From the NCBI GenBank assembly GCA_900128395.1, contig LT649535.1, forward strand, positions 1 to 21,606: 21,606 bases of DNA, written 5' to 3'. The DNA comes from Stramenopiles sp. TOSAG23-2. Lineage: Eukaryota > Sar. Positions 8,038 to 17,093 of this stretch are shown piece after piece; position 1 is the first letter of the stretch, and each line of letters starts with the position of its first letter. The position numbers were made by a program, and so were the translations under genes. The notes beneath the pieces were generated by a model. That model had not been told where the DNA came from and ran no database searches. It saw only the letters and a list, made by a program, of their open reading frames with translations.

Positions 8038-9714
8038 ATGTCATTGAAAGTATTATTATTAGCAGTAGTTATTGCTACGGCAAGTGCCAATATCTTAGGC
8101 AACATTCAAGTAGACTTAGATTCTCCAAAAGTTGATACTAAAATCAAATATGAAGCATGGAAAGTTAAATACAACAAAGTTTACGCAACTCTTGAAGAAG
8201 AGGCAAAAGCTATGGACACATTCGCTGCAAACGATAAATTCGTTATTGAACACAATCAAGAAGGACATTCATACACTGTTGGCCATAATCAATTCTCTGA
8301 TTTAACATCAGCTGAATTTGCTGCTGTGTACACCGGTTACAAAACGAAAGACTCTTATTTGAGACATAAGAAAAATTACAATAATGACTTGATCAAAGGT
8401 TATGAAGCTGCACCAACCAGTATGGATTGGGTAGCTAAAGGTGCTGTTACCCCAGTTAAAAACCAAGGACAATGTGGTTCATGCTGGGCATTCTCCACTA
8501 CTGGTTCCACCGAAGGTGCATACCAAATTGCTACTGGAAAACTTGTATCATTAGCTGAACAAGACTTAGTTGACTGTGATAAAGTTGACCATGGTTGCCA
8601 AGGTGGTTTAATGGACAACGGTTTCAACTTCATCCAACAAAACAACGGTATCTGTGGTGAAAGTGCATACCCATACACTGCTTCTGATGGCAGTTGCAAC
8701 ACCCAATGTAAAAAATTGGTTACTGTTTCCGGCCATGAAGATGTTCCAAAAAATGATGAAAAATCACTTCTTGTCGCTGCAAGTCAACACCCAGTTAGTG
8801 TAGCAATTGAAGCAGATAAACCAGCATTCCAAATGTACAAATCAGGCGTATTTGATAACGCAGGTTGTGGTACCCAATTGGATCACGGTGTACTTGTAGT
8901 TGGATACGGTACAATGAACGGAAAAGATTACTGGAAAGTTAAAAATTCATGGGGCGGAGCATGGGGCGATCAAGGATACATCATGATCGTGCGTAACAAG
9001 AATATGTGTGGTATCAGTCAATGTGCAAGTTATCCTACTGGCGCAAAAGCGGCACCAGCTGGCCCAGCTCCTGGTCCATCCCCAGGTCCATCCCCAGGCC
9101 CAGCACCAGGCCCATCCCCATCCCCAACGCCACCAGGTCCACCAGGTCCAGTGCCAACGTTCGCAACGGAATGGACTGCAAATATTACCCAATCAATTGT
9201 ATTGGCTAATGGTCAACAAAAATCCGCATCTGGTACATCATTCCAAAGTGCTAAAAACAACGCAACTCGTTTTGATAATTCCAATGGTCAAACTATTGTT
9301 ACCTTGTTCAACGAAAAGAAACAAATGCTTGTTGTAAACGGTGCATGTAAAGAATATTGCCCAACCACTGGTGAATTCTTCAATGATATCCAGCCATCTG
9401 CAACTGCAGTTAACAAAGGCAATTTCGTTGTTAACGGTAAAAAATGCACTGATTACCATTGGGAAGATAAATTATTCAAAATTATCACCATGGACATCAA
9501 TGATTTATATGTTGATGCAAACAACAATCCAGTACAAAAACATGAAAACTTGACCCCATTCGGTAAAGCTAGTGTTGGTAACAGCACTGAAAATTTCAAT
9601 TCATTCAGAGCTGGTGATCTTCCAGCAGATACATTTGCTGTATCAGGCATTGCTAACTGCCAAAAATCACCAAACTGTCAACAAAAATTAAAATTTGAGA
9701 AATATGAATGGTAA
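8038..9714 (+). CDS. Secreted cathepsin L-like cysteine protease (C1A) with extra C-terminal domain
   Basis: A papain-family endopeptidase of 558 residues, expected in lysosomes, digestive vacuoles or outside the cell. Residues 1-17 are a signal peptide. About 18-124 is an inhibitory I29 propeptide with the GHNQFSDLT variant of the GNFD motif. The mature domain starts near A125 and ends about 336. Catalytic residues are visible: oxyanion-hole Q143, nucleophile C149 (QCGSCWAF), H283 (LDHGV) and N303 (KNSWGG). A Pro/Gly/Ser linker (about 337-374, PGPSPGPSPGPAPG type) joins a further 185-residue domain (374-558) with five cysteines that I do not recognise. Typical cathepsin L stops after the catalytic domain. 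Third positions favour GGT, CCA, AAC, TTC and ACC much more than in neighbouring genes, suggesting high expression. The first ATG is well placed before the signal peptide. The function of the tail domain is unknown. Confidence 0.97.
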   Translation: MSLKVLLLAVVIATASANILGNIQVDLDSPKVDTKIKYEAWKVKYNKVYATLEEEAKAMDTFAANDKFVIEHNQEGHSYTVGHNQFSDLTSAEFAAVYTGYKTKDSYLRHKKNYNNDLIKGYEAAPTSMDWVAKGAVTPVKNQGQCGSCWAFSTTGSTEGAYQIATGKLVSLAEQDLVDCDKVDHGCQGGLMDNGFNFIQQNNGICGESAYPYTASDGSCNTQCKKLVTVSGHEDVPKNDEKSLLVAASQHPVSVAIEADKPAFQMYKSGVFDNAGCGTQLDHGVLVVGYGTMNGKDYWKVKNSWGGAWGDQGYIMIVRNKNMCGISQCASYPTGAKAAPAGPAPGPSPGPSPGPAPGPSPSPTPPGPPGPVPTFATEWTANITQSIVLANGQQKSASGTSFQSAKNNATRFDNSNGQTIVTLFNEKKQMLVVNGACKEYCPTTGEFFNDIQPSATAVNKGNFVVNGKKCTDYHWEDKLFKIITMDINDLYVDANNNPVQKHENLTPFGKASVGNSTENFNSFRAGDLPADTFAVSGIANCQKSPNCQQKLKFEKYEW

Positions 9715-10399
9715 AAGATTGATTCTGCTGCTTGATGATACTTTATAAAATTTAGTATCATCAACGAAAGAAAAAAAAAAAAAAAACTTCTCGTTTTGAT
9801 AAAAAGATTTAAATATAATATGCACTTTACCAATATTCAATTATGTATAGAAATTTAACATCGCAATAAATTCATTTGCATTTTAAGTTAATACATGATT
9901 AATATAATTCATATGGTACGTTAAATATAAGTTATATAAAATTAAAAAAAATATAAATATATATTTTTCGGCATATGTTTAAATTTGAATTTTTATTTTA
10001 AAAAAATAAAAATATATATATAAAAATGAGAAATTATCAAAAATATGCATGTATGATCTGTTTGTTCTTCGTTTAAGATTTTACACGTATGATAAAATCT
10101 ATAATTATATATGCAAAAAGCAATTTTTTTACAAAAAATGTGTGATTTTTTTAAAAAAGTAATCAAATATAGTGTGTGTGTGTGTGAGTGAGTGAGAGTG
10201 TGGGTGTACAAACACTATAAAATGCTATATAATATTATATATACGAGCGTACACTTTTGTAAAAATATATCGAGATAAATTGCTAATTTCGCCTAACTTT
10301 TTCTATCATAACTTTTTCCTAACGCACTTAACCTTTTATTTCTACGAGTATGTAAAATAATATTTTAAAAACATAACACTAATATATAATATTGTTGTT
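9715..10399. other. Convergent 3' spacer
   Basis: The spacer lies between the 3' ends of the protease (+) and the cyclase (-). It contains an inverted pair just after the protease stop (TTGATGATACT at 9733-9743 against AGTATCATCAA near 9753-9763), which could form a 3' hairpin. It also has a poly-A run at about 9772-9786 and a GT/GA-rich run at 10172-10207. An open stretch on the minus strand at 9993-10211 is a translation of this repeat and is not a gene. Confidence 0.6.
10172..10207. repeat. GT/GAGT microsatellite
   Basis: The run GTGTGTGTGTGTGTG passes into GAGTGAGTGAGAGTGTGGGTGT. It is simple sequence in the 3' spacer between two convergent genes, with no coding sense. Confidence 0.9.
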
Positions 10400-13300
10400 C
10401 TAAACATGATCGTCTTCGGCATGTATATCTAGAATAGCTAAATGCAGGTTATGGGAATGTATATCATGGTCTTCCAACTCTTCACCGTCATGTTTCTCAT
10501 CAATGGTATCCAATGCAAATAGTGAACCAACATGTTTGATTTCTCGCGCTGTATTTTGACCAAGATCATCATCAACTGATACTTGACGCTTAAAAGATAT
10601 TGGATTTGCCTGTATTTGTTCGCTTTCTTTTTTCAAATCAAACACCATTTTACATTCATAAAATGTAATAGCTGGCGCTAATTGCTCAGCAAGTGCCTCT
10701 GCTGCCTTTTGTTTTTGCGTATTTGACCCTATCATTCTAGTTAATTCACCTGACTTTTCAGCAATTTTTTTTGCTAATTCATATTGTTCTTGAACTTGCA
10801 CTCTTTCATCAAAAGTACAGCAACCAAAACATCCACCACCATTACCACCAGAAATTTTAATAGTAGGCAAATCTTCATCTAGAACATCCAACATATGTTC
10901 CAATGTAATGTGTGCTATGCCAGGCTTTCCAAGGCGCAAATGCAAAGCTGCTATACGACACAACCAATTGATAAATATTACTTCTGATGATGGGCCAAAC
11001 TGCAGCGAAGCTGCTTCATCAATTTCAGCTAATCGAATACAATCACCATACTTAACAATCGCATCTAAATAATCTTCATTGAATTCAGCATAACGAGCAC
11101 TATCTTCCAAACACATCATTGCCTTCTTATATTCTTTTGCAGCTTCTGCATGATATGCAATAACGGAGCTGTAAAGTTCAATTTCATCAACATGGGCTTC
11201 TTCATAAAATGCCATGACACGGCGATGTAATTTTTGACGATCGCTGAAAGTCATTGAATTATATATCCCATCTCTTGCAGCGATGCTCGTAAACGTATAA
11301 AATAAACTTTCACCAACATCGTTGCCTAGTAAATGCGTTGACTCTCTTGCAACTGCTGTAGATGCGTCCCACACCAAAACACCGATACGAACAAGGTTTT
11401 TCAAACAATCAATAAGGGAACGCTGTTGTTCTTTACCATCTAGATCATCAAAGGAAAATCCTAACGCATGCAATGCCATTAACATTTCCAAATCAACTTC
11501 TGTTCCAACGACACTAATCATCCGTGCTACACATTTTGACGGAATATCTAAACGATCCACCTTTCGCTTCCATAAATCAGTCATTTTTGTTGGCAATTGC
11601 ACTGTACCATTATTTACAGCACTTGATAATTTCAAAAGCATTTGATCATTTTCATGTATTTTTTCAATTAAATTTTCATCATGCAATGTGGTATAAACAT
11701 CAATTGCTGCTGATAATTCCCCATCGCTTGCATTACGTATATATTTTAACAAATTGCTAGAAAGTGTACCCCCAGCTTCGTTCTTTAGCACAACGACGAC
11801 ATTTTCCCAAGACAATCGTTCTAGAGTAATTTGACTATCAATTTGCTGTGTAATAAAATCGACCATGGTATATATTCGTTGCTGCTGTTCCACTTCTTGC
11901 ACAAACAAATTTGTCACACTTGCAAGTGAAATGCCAGATGCAATTGTTTTTAAAAATGTATTACGTGTCATATTATTTCCTGATTTAGTTCGTGTCATTG
12001 GCGATTGTATATTATTGCCGTTCCTACTTGTGGTAGTCATCGGAAGTGGGTAATGCTCATCCGACATCATTATGGCTGTTGGGCTGAGAGATTGTTCTGC
12101 TAATGATATAACCTCATCTCCATCAGTTTTACCATTCCCTACTGATTTCACAACTTCTTCCTCCTTAGCAATATTCGATTCTGTTACAATAGCAGAAAAT
12201 CTTTTCTTCTTTGCCCGTGTATTTCCACCTTTCCTATTTGATAATTGTTGATCTTTCACCATTGGACTAGGAAGAAAAACTTCATTATTCGATGAATCTA
12301 AGCTATCTCTCACAAGCGTATCGGAAATAGACTTGCTAGCAACATTATGATCGCTTCCATTAGCAGTTAAAGATAGTTTCGGGCTAAGCGCAGTAATGAA
12401 AATTTTTAATTTTTCATATTGGCGATTACATATTTGCATCAACAAATTAATAGTATTTGCATCAAGCATATCAGCATCGTCAATTAAAATCACAAAACGT
12501 GTAACATCCTCTTCTTCCTTTGCCCCGGCGGTATCGTCGTCCTTTTTCCCTTTACCATTATCAAAAAGAAAATCCAACAAGGTGAAGAAGATTTCACTCA
12601 ATGCAAAACATTCTTTTACAATTTTTCTTGCAGTCGATGAACCATTATCATCGCCCGTATCATTACTATCAATATTATCATCATGACGGTCAAACAATTT
12701 ACTATCCATGCCAACAGCAATGCATCGCTTGGCAAATTCTGGCATTATTAATTTAATAACCCACAATGACGGTTGGACTTTTTTATTTGTTTGTAAATAT
12801 GAAATGATTGCATCCAATCTTTTAGAATCCATTGTTTTAAATGCATTATTCTCAGCCTCATGCACGCTGCGTTTTTTTTCACGATCGGCACAACTAACGA
12901 AATGATCCACATGGTTTGAATCGACACCAAGTAAGCTTCTAAATACTCTTCGAAATGGATAATATGGGCTCTGTTGCTCAGCAACGCGACCAACTGTTCC
13001 TACAACTTTAAATTTCGATATTTGTTGTAGTCGACGCATTAAATTAACAAGCACAGTAGTTGTACCAACCCCAGAATCCGAGAAAACGGCAACTGCTGAA
13101 AAATCTGTTGAATCAACAACATGGGACATTAATTTCTCCATTTCCTTCGTGCGACCGACTAATTTTGTTGCCTTGCAATGCAGTAAATTGGTTGGTAACG
13201 TCCGTTGAATTGGAGTAAATACTGGAACAGGTCCTTCACAACCTTTTAAAATAAGTGGCTTAGGGAGACTATCGAATCGATACTCCGATGCTGCCTCTTT

Positions 13301-15379
13301 CGCTGTATCTTCACAAACATAAACTTGACCTTTCTTATCTTTACTCATAAGTCGTGCACTTAAATTTACTGTATGCCCCACAGCAGCATATTCACAGCGT
13401 TCCGCGCTACCAACATTCCCACAAAATACTGTGCCAGTCGTAACACCTGCGCTAACCGAAAATCCAAACTTATCACTATTACTACGGATTCTTAATGCTA
13501 TTGTGACGCCGCGTGCGGCTTGGTTTGCATATGACAATGGCGGAAACCCAACAACGATAACAGCTACAGCACCTTTGTCATCGACGACGAATTGTCGCAA
13601 AATACCACGTTGGGAATAAATAGCTTTTTCAACACTTTTGAAAAATTCATGCAATGTCTCCAAGGCACGTTCTTTATCTTTTTGAATAGATGGCAAACCT
13701 TTGAACTTCACGAAGACAACTGTAACGTTGCGGACATCAGCTGCATTGCTAGTTCCATAATGTACGGCATGGGCTATGCATAAAGGAGCATATTCTAATA
13801 ATCCATTTATATGAGAGGCATCTAATGTCGGCAATGGCTTGACGTGAGCAGGTTTTAACGCAGAGTCGAGTCCAGTCATTTTATAATATCTTGAATCTTT
13901 AATTTTTTGTGCAATTTTTAAACGTTTTTTCCCTTCTGGTATATTTAGAACATCACATAACTTAAGAAACGAATCGTCACTGATAACAATTTCACCAGGT
14001 TTCGATAGATCAACCCCATCAGTTGACTGGCGATATCCTTCCCCATTAATGAAAAATTCCCAACGATTTTGCACACCACCTAAACATATCAATGACATTT
14101 CGCCCGAGCCAACACATACATGTAGTTTTAAAGATCCAGAGCCATCTTCCAGATCTACTACATCTTTTGCTACGCCAAATCCACAACGTATAGCGTGGTA
14201 CACCAAATGACCTAATGATTTATCTTTTTCAAGACTATCTGCTGACCACAAACAGATAAGGGCATCGCCAGCAAATTTGATGATGTCACCACCAGCTTCA
14301 TGTATTTTTTCAATCAAACTCGTAAAAAATCCAGTAATCGCTGATGCTAATTTCTCTGAACCTTCCCCAGTATGTTTCGTCGTTATAGTAGAAAAGGATG
14401 ATCGATGATTTATTTTATAATCATTTAATTCCTGTGTATTACTTTTTCGTAAAGGTGTTGCAAGATCATTGTTTTCTTCGTTATCTCCATCATCATACGT
14501 TTCTGTTTTTTCACTAAGTTCCTCTAATAATAATGATTTGATCTGTTTATCATGGCTTGGTATTTTTTTCAATATCATTTTAGATCGTATTTTATGACTT
14601 TTATCGAAATGTTTTGTTAATAATGATGCACCGCTTAATAATTTACTTTTCGTATTTGAGTTCTTATTGTTAATAGTTTTCCCTTCATTTGCCGATTGTT
14701 CTTCACGTTGTAATCTTGATGCAAGACTTGAAAAGCCAGATATATCAAAAAAAACACATGCTGCTTGAAAGGTTTCGTATCGCGGACCATGTTGTTTCTT
14801 CTGACCACCATCACTATCATCATGTATGTTATCTCCCCATGGTTTATTTGCTGCGATTTTTCTTAATAAAACACGTGGTACAAACTTGCGTGCTCCTTGT
14901 AATTGTTGTGACATAGGCACATGATCAAGAATCGTACTATGCCTCCTTGGCATTAAACTTTTTTTTGAAAATAAAGCAGAGCCTGGTGTTTTTAAAGTTC
15001 GTACCGGTGTTGTCGATAGTTTACTAGAAATATAGTTGATCACGTTTGTATTATTATTATTATTATTTTGGTTCTTGCGACGTCGTTTACCACGTATTCT
15101 CATGGATTGCCGCCTTACACTAGGTGATCTTTGATATGGTGATTGAATTGGTGTTGATCTATGCATAACACCAAAATTTGACAGTTTACGTTCTGGTATA
15201 GGAATACTCAAACCAGATTTTAAACCAGATTTTGCAGATTTTAAAGACGATGGTGGTTGTTGTTTTTTACTCTTATTTTTCATTTCAATAGATACGTCAT
15301 TTTTATCAACGCCAGTATTAATAATTATTTCACCATCTTTTTCTTTTTTTTTCTTCATCCCGTTATTATTATTTTCCAT
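10400..15379 (-). CDS. Soluble-type (class III) adenylyl cyclase with tandem cyclase domains, degenerate P-loop NTPase and helical tail
   Basis: A 1659-residue protein with the architecture of animal soluble adenylyl cyclase (ADCY10). It is expected to make cAMP from ATP in the cytosol. Residues 1-165 are basic, Ser/Asn-rich and disordered. Cyclase domain 1 (about 200-475) has both metal aspartates, D212 (FFDISGF) and D372 (FAGDALICLW), but they are 160 residues apart because of a charged insertion at about 225-335. Cyclase domain 2 (about 530-735) has the catalytic N672 and R676 (VNLSAR). A NTPase module follows: the Walker A position reads SDSGVGTTT (767-775), with T773 where lysine is expected, and Walker B is ILIDD (about 964-968). 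A long Ser/Asn/Lys-rich insert follows Walker B. The C-terminal third is helical and TPR-like. There is no transmembrane segment. Bicarbonate or calcium control, known for animal sAC, is only a possibility. A guanylyl cyclase activity cannot be excluded. Confidence 0.93.
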   Translation of the reverse strand: MENNNNGMKKKKEKDGEIIINTGVDKNDVSIEMKNKSKKQQPPSSLKSAKSGLKSGLSIPIPERKLSNFGVMHRSTPIQSPYQRSPSVRRQSMRIRGKRRRKNQNNNNNNTNVINYISSKLSTTPVRTLKTPGSALFSKKSLMPRRHSTILDHVPMSQQLQGARKFVPRVLLRKIAANKPWGDNIHDDSDGGQKKQHGPRYETFQAACVFFDISGFSSLASRLQREEQSANEGKTINNKNSNTKSKLLSGASLLTKHFDKSHKIRSKMILKKIPSHDKQIKSLLLEELSEKTETYDDGDNEENNDLATPLRKSNTQELNDYKINHRSSFSTITTKHTGEGSEKLASAITGFFTSLIEKIHEAGGDIIKFAGDALICLWSADSLEKDKSLGHLVYHAIRCGFGVAKDVVDLEDGSGSLKLHVCVGSGEMSLICLGGVQNRWEFFINGEGYRQSTDGVDLSKPGEIVISDDSFLKLCDVLNIPEGKKRLKIAQKIKDSRYYKMTGLDSALKPAHVKPLPTLDASHINGLLEYAPLCIAHAVHYGTSNAADVRNVTVVFVKFKGLPSIQKDKERALETLHEFFKSVEKAIYSQRGILRQFVVDDKGAVAVIVVGFPPLSYANQAARGVTIALRIRSNSDKFGFSVSAGVTTGTVFCGNVGSAERCEYAAVGHTVNLSARLMSKDKKGQVYVCEDTAKEAASEYRFDSLPKPLILKGCEGPVPVFTPIQRTLPTNLLHCKATKLVGRTKEMEKLMSHVVDSTDFSAVAVFSDSGVGTTTVLVNLMRRLQQISKFKVVGTVGRVAEQQSPYYPFRRVFRSLLGVDSNHVDHFVSCADREKKRSVHEAENNAFKTMDSKRLDAIISYLQTNKKVQPSLWVIKLIMPEFAKRCIAVGMDSKLFDRHDDNIDSNDTGDDNGSSTARKIVKECFALSEIFFTLLDFLFDNGKGKKDDDTAGAKEEEDVTRFVILIDDADMLDANTINLLMQICNRQYEKLKIFITALSPKLSLTANGSDHNVASKSISDTLVRDSLDSSNNEVFLPSPMVKDQQLSNRKGGNTRAKKKRFSAIVTESNIAKEEEVVKSVGNGKTDGDEVISLAEQSLSPTAIMMSDEHYPLPMTTTSRNGNNIQSPMTRTKSGNNMTRNTFLKTIASGISLASVTNLFVQEVEQQQRIYTMVDFITQQIDSQITLERLSWENVVVVLKNEAGGTLSSNLLKYIRNASDGELSAAIDVYTTLHDENLIEKIHENDQMLLKLSSAVNNGTVQLPTKMTDLWKRKVDRLDIPSKCVARMISVVGTEVDLEMLMALHALGFSFDDLDGKEQQRSLIDCLKNLVRIGVLVWDASTAVARESTHLLGNDVGESLFYTFTSIAARDGIYNSMTFSDRQKLHRRVMAFYEEAHVDEIELYSSVIAYHAEAAKEYKKAMMCLEDSARYAEFNEDYLDAIVKYGDCIRLAEIDEAASLQFGPSSEVIFINWLCRIAALHLRLGKPGIAHITLEHMLDVLDEDLPTIKISGGNGGGCFGCCTFDERVQVQEQYELAKKIAEKSGELTRMIGSNTQKQKAAEALAEQLAPAITFYECKMVFDLKKESEQIQANPISFKRQVSVDDDLGQNTAREIKHVGSLFALDTIDEKHDGEELEDHDIHSHNLHLAILDIHAEDDHV

Positions 15380-15953
15380 TCTCTTATAATACCTTGTGTT
15401 TTTTTTTATTTATTTTTTTTGGAATAGTTGTATTAAATATATATATATATATATTATATGATATAATACTTGTTATAATTATGATTATTGTTTCTCTCTG
15501 TTTCTATATCTAAATTCATTAATAATAATAATCAATATTAGAATATATGTCACATATATTTATTAATATTAAATCAATTTTGCTATTTTTTGTATGCTAT
15601 TTGTATGCTATGAATGAAAATTTGTTAAATGCGGCACACATCTTTAACAAATAAATAATGTGATGTAAATGCAGAATGCAATAACCTTTACACAAACAAC
15701 ATCAATTCAATCAGAGAGAGAGTTCCAGAGTCCATCAGAGAGAGAGAGAGTGCCACAATCACATGAGGAAGGAGAGTGAATTTTTAATAATATGAAAATC
15801 ATTTATATATATAATATATTAAACGAAGTATTATATATGTGTATATTTATATATCGTGTGATAATACAGTGTGATATAAACACAATATCACATACTTCTC
15901 GTATATATATATTTTCGTACATTTTTACGTGTAATAAAAATAATATTTTCGGA
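15380..15953. other. Spacer between kinase and cyclase
   Basis: The promoter region of the cyclase and 3' flank of the kinase, which both read leftwards. It contains an AT microsatellite at about 15437-15455, a direct repeat GTATGCTATTTGTATGCTAT at about 15591-15610, and a GA-rich block (15711-15750) in which CAGAGAGAGAG appears twice around TTCCAGAGTCCAT. No RNA gene or extra ORF is supported. Confidence 0.55.
15711..15750. repeat. GA-repeat pair upstream of the cyclase
   Basis: Two runs, ATCAGAGAGAGAG and ATCAGAGAGAGAGAGAG, flank TTCCAGAGTCC, about 340 bp upstream of the cyclase ATG. GA/CT tracts can bind GAGA-type factors in other eukaryotes; here that is only a guess. Confidence 0.7.
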
Positions 15954-17093
15954 TTATTTATGAGGATGCATATTAACAGACATGGGACTTCTAGGTAAAG
16001 TATATAAATTGCTATTTCGATGAATATTATCCACTTCACATTGTATTAAATGATTTAGAGTGTTTCGATTTAATTCAGTGGAATCATTAAAATCAAATGA
16101 AAATCGATTTTGACATAATATAATATCATCTTCCTGGAAGTATTTGCTTACATATCTATGCCTTAATGCTTGATCAACAGTTATGCGTTGCTTAGGATCT
16201 AATGTTAATAGTTTACCTAATATATCTTTTGCATCAGGTGAACAATGTGGAAACGCTTGGGTTAACGGTATTGGAACATATTGTTGCTGGCGTTGTATCC
16301 ATAAACACGCATCTTTTGATGCATACCAACTAATATCATCAACACTAGGTGTTCCGGTCAATTGAAAAATTTTCTCAATTTGCTTAACCTCATCCTTTCC
16401 TTGGAACAATGGTTGTTGATGGATCATTTCATATAATACACAACCAGCTGCCCACATATCGACTGATTCATTATATTTACAACTACCTAATAAAATTTCT
16501 GGTGCACGATACCATCTTGTCACGACATTTTGAGACATTGTGCTAAGCATATTATTAGGATCACGAGGCAATGTTTTATTTTCACGATCAAGACTTCGTG
16601 CTAAACCAAAATCGCATATACGCAAATCGACTTGGGAATTCGTCAATAGATTGCTTGGTTTGATATCACGATGGACAATACCAGCTGAATGCATATATTT
16701 TAAACCACATAGTAATTGATACATCAAAAATCGATGATGATCATCACCTAATTTTATTTGCGGATTGTAAATTACGCGATGCAAATCGGTTTGAATAAAT
16801 TCAGTACATATATACAAGTCTTTACCCTGATCAGCACGGACTTGCGTTGCTTGCGCATCTTTTAAAGTGACGATATTTGGATGGTTGGACAAATGTTTCA
16901 TAATTTTTAATTCTCTTAATATCTTTTTTGATGTGCTTAATTCATTTAAATATAAAGGTACTTTTTTCACTGCGACATCTTCTTTTATTTGTTCATTGCT
17001 ATTATTATTATCAGCTATCGTAACTGAAGCAAGGCATACACAACCATATGCACCTTTACCAATGGGTCTAAGTACATCGTAATTATTGATCAT
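15954..17093 (-). CDS. MAPK-family protein kinase with non-canonical activation loop
   Basis: A 379-residue Ser/Thr kinase of the CMGC group. The kinase domain starts at once (DVLRPIGKGAYGCV, glycine loop). K43 or K44 (VAVKK) is the ATP lysine, D143 lies in the catalytic HRDIKPSN loop, and D161 in DFGLAR. RWYRAPEILL, the CMGC insert and a MAPK-type C-terminal extension (FDFNDSTELNRNTLNHLI) place it with MAP kinases. At the activation lip, where ERK has T-E-Y, the sequence reads S187-Q188-N189 followed by VVTRWYRAPE. There is therefore no phospho-tyrosine. NLK kinases carry T-Q-E at this site, so an NLK-like or atypical MAPK is the closest reading. All catalytic residues are kept, so activity is expected with different regulation. 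The ATG at 17093 directly precedes the kinase fold. The upstream region is part of an inverted duplication. Confidence 0.95.
   Translation of the reverse strand: MINNYDVLRPIGKGAYGCVCLASVTIADNNNSNEQIKEDVAVKKVPLYLNELSTSKKILRELKIMKHLSNHPNIVTLKDAQATQVRADQGKDLYICTEFIQTDLHRVIYNPQIKLGDDHHRFLMYQLLCGLKYMHSAGIVHRDIKPSNLLTNSQVDLRICDFGLARSLDRENKTLPRDPNNMLSTMSQNVVTRWYRAPEILLGSCKYNESVDMWAAGCVLYEMIHQQPLFQGKDEVKQIEKIFQLTGTPSVDDISWYASKDACLWIQRQQQYVPIPLTQAFPHCSPDAKDILGKLLTLDPKQRITVDQALRHRYVSKYFQEDDIILCQNRFSFDFNDSTELNRNTLNHLIQCEVDNIHRNSNLYTLPRSPMSVNMHPHK

Noticed and set aside
7403-8044. 213-codon minus-strand open stretch upstream of the protease
   Set aside because: It translates the GC-rich minisatellite, poly-A and AT repeats into low-complexity sequence and overlaps the protease start; no domain or plausible codon pattern.
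10400-17093. Cyclase and kinase as a co-transcribed pair
   Set aside because: They share strand but are separated by 574 bp of repeat-bearing spacer with no sign of trans-splicing or shared leader.
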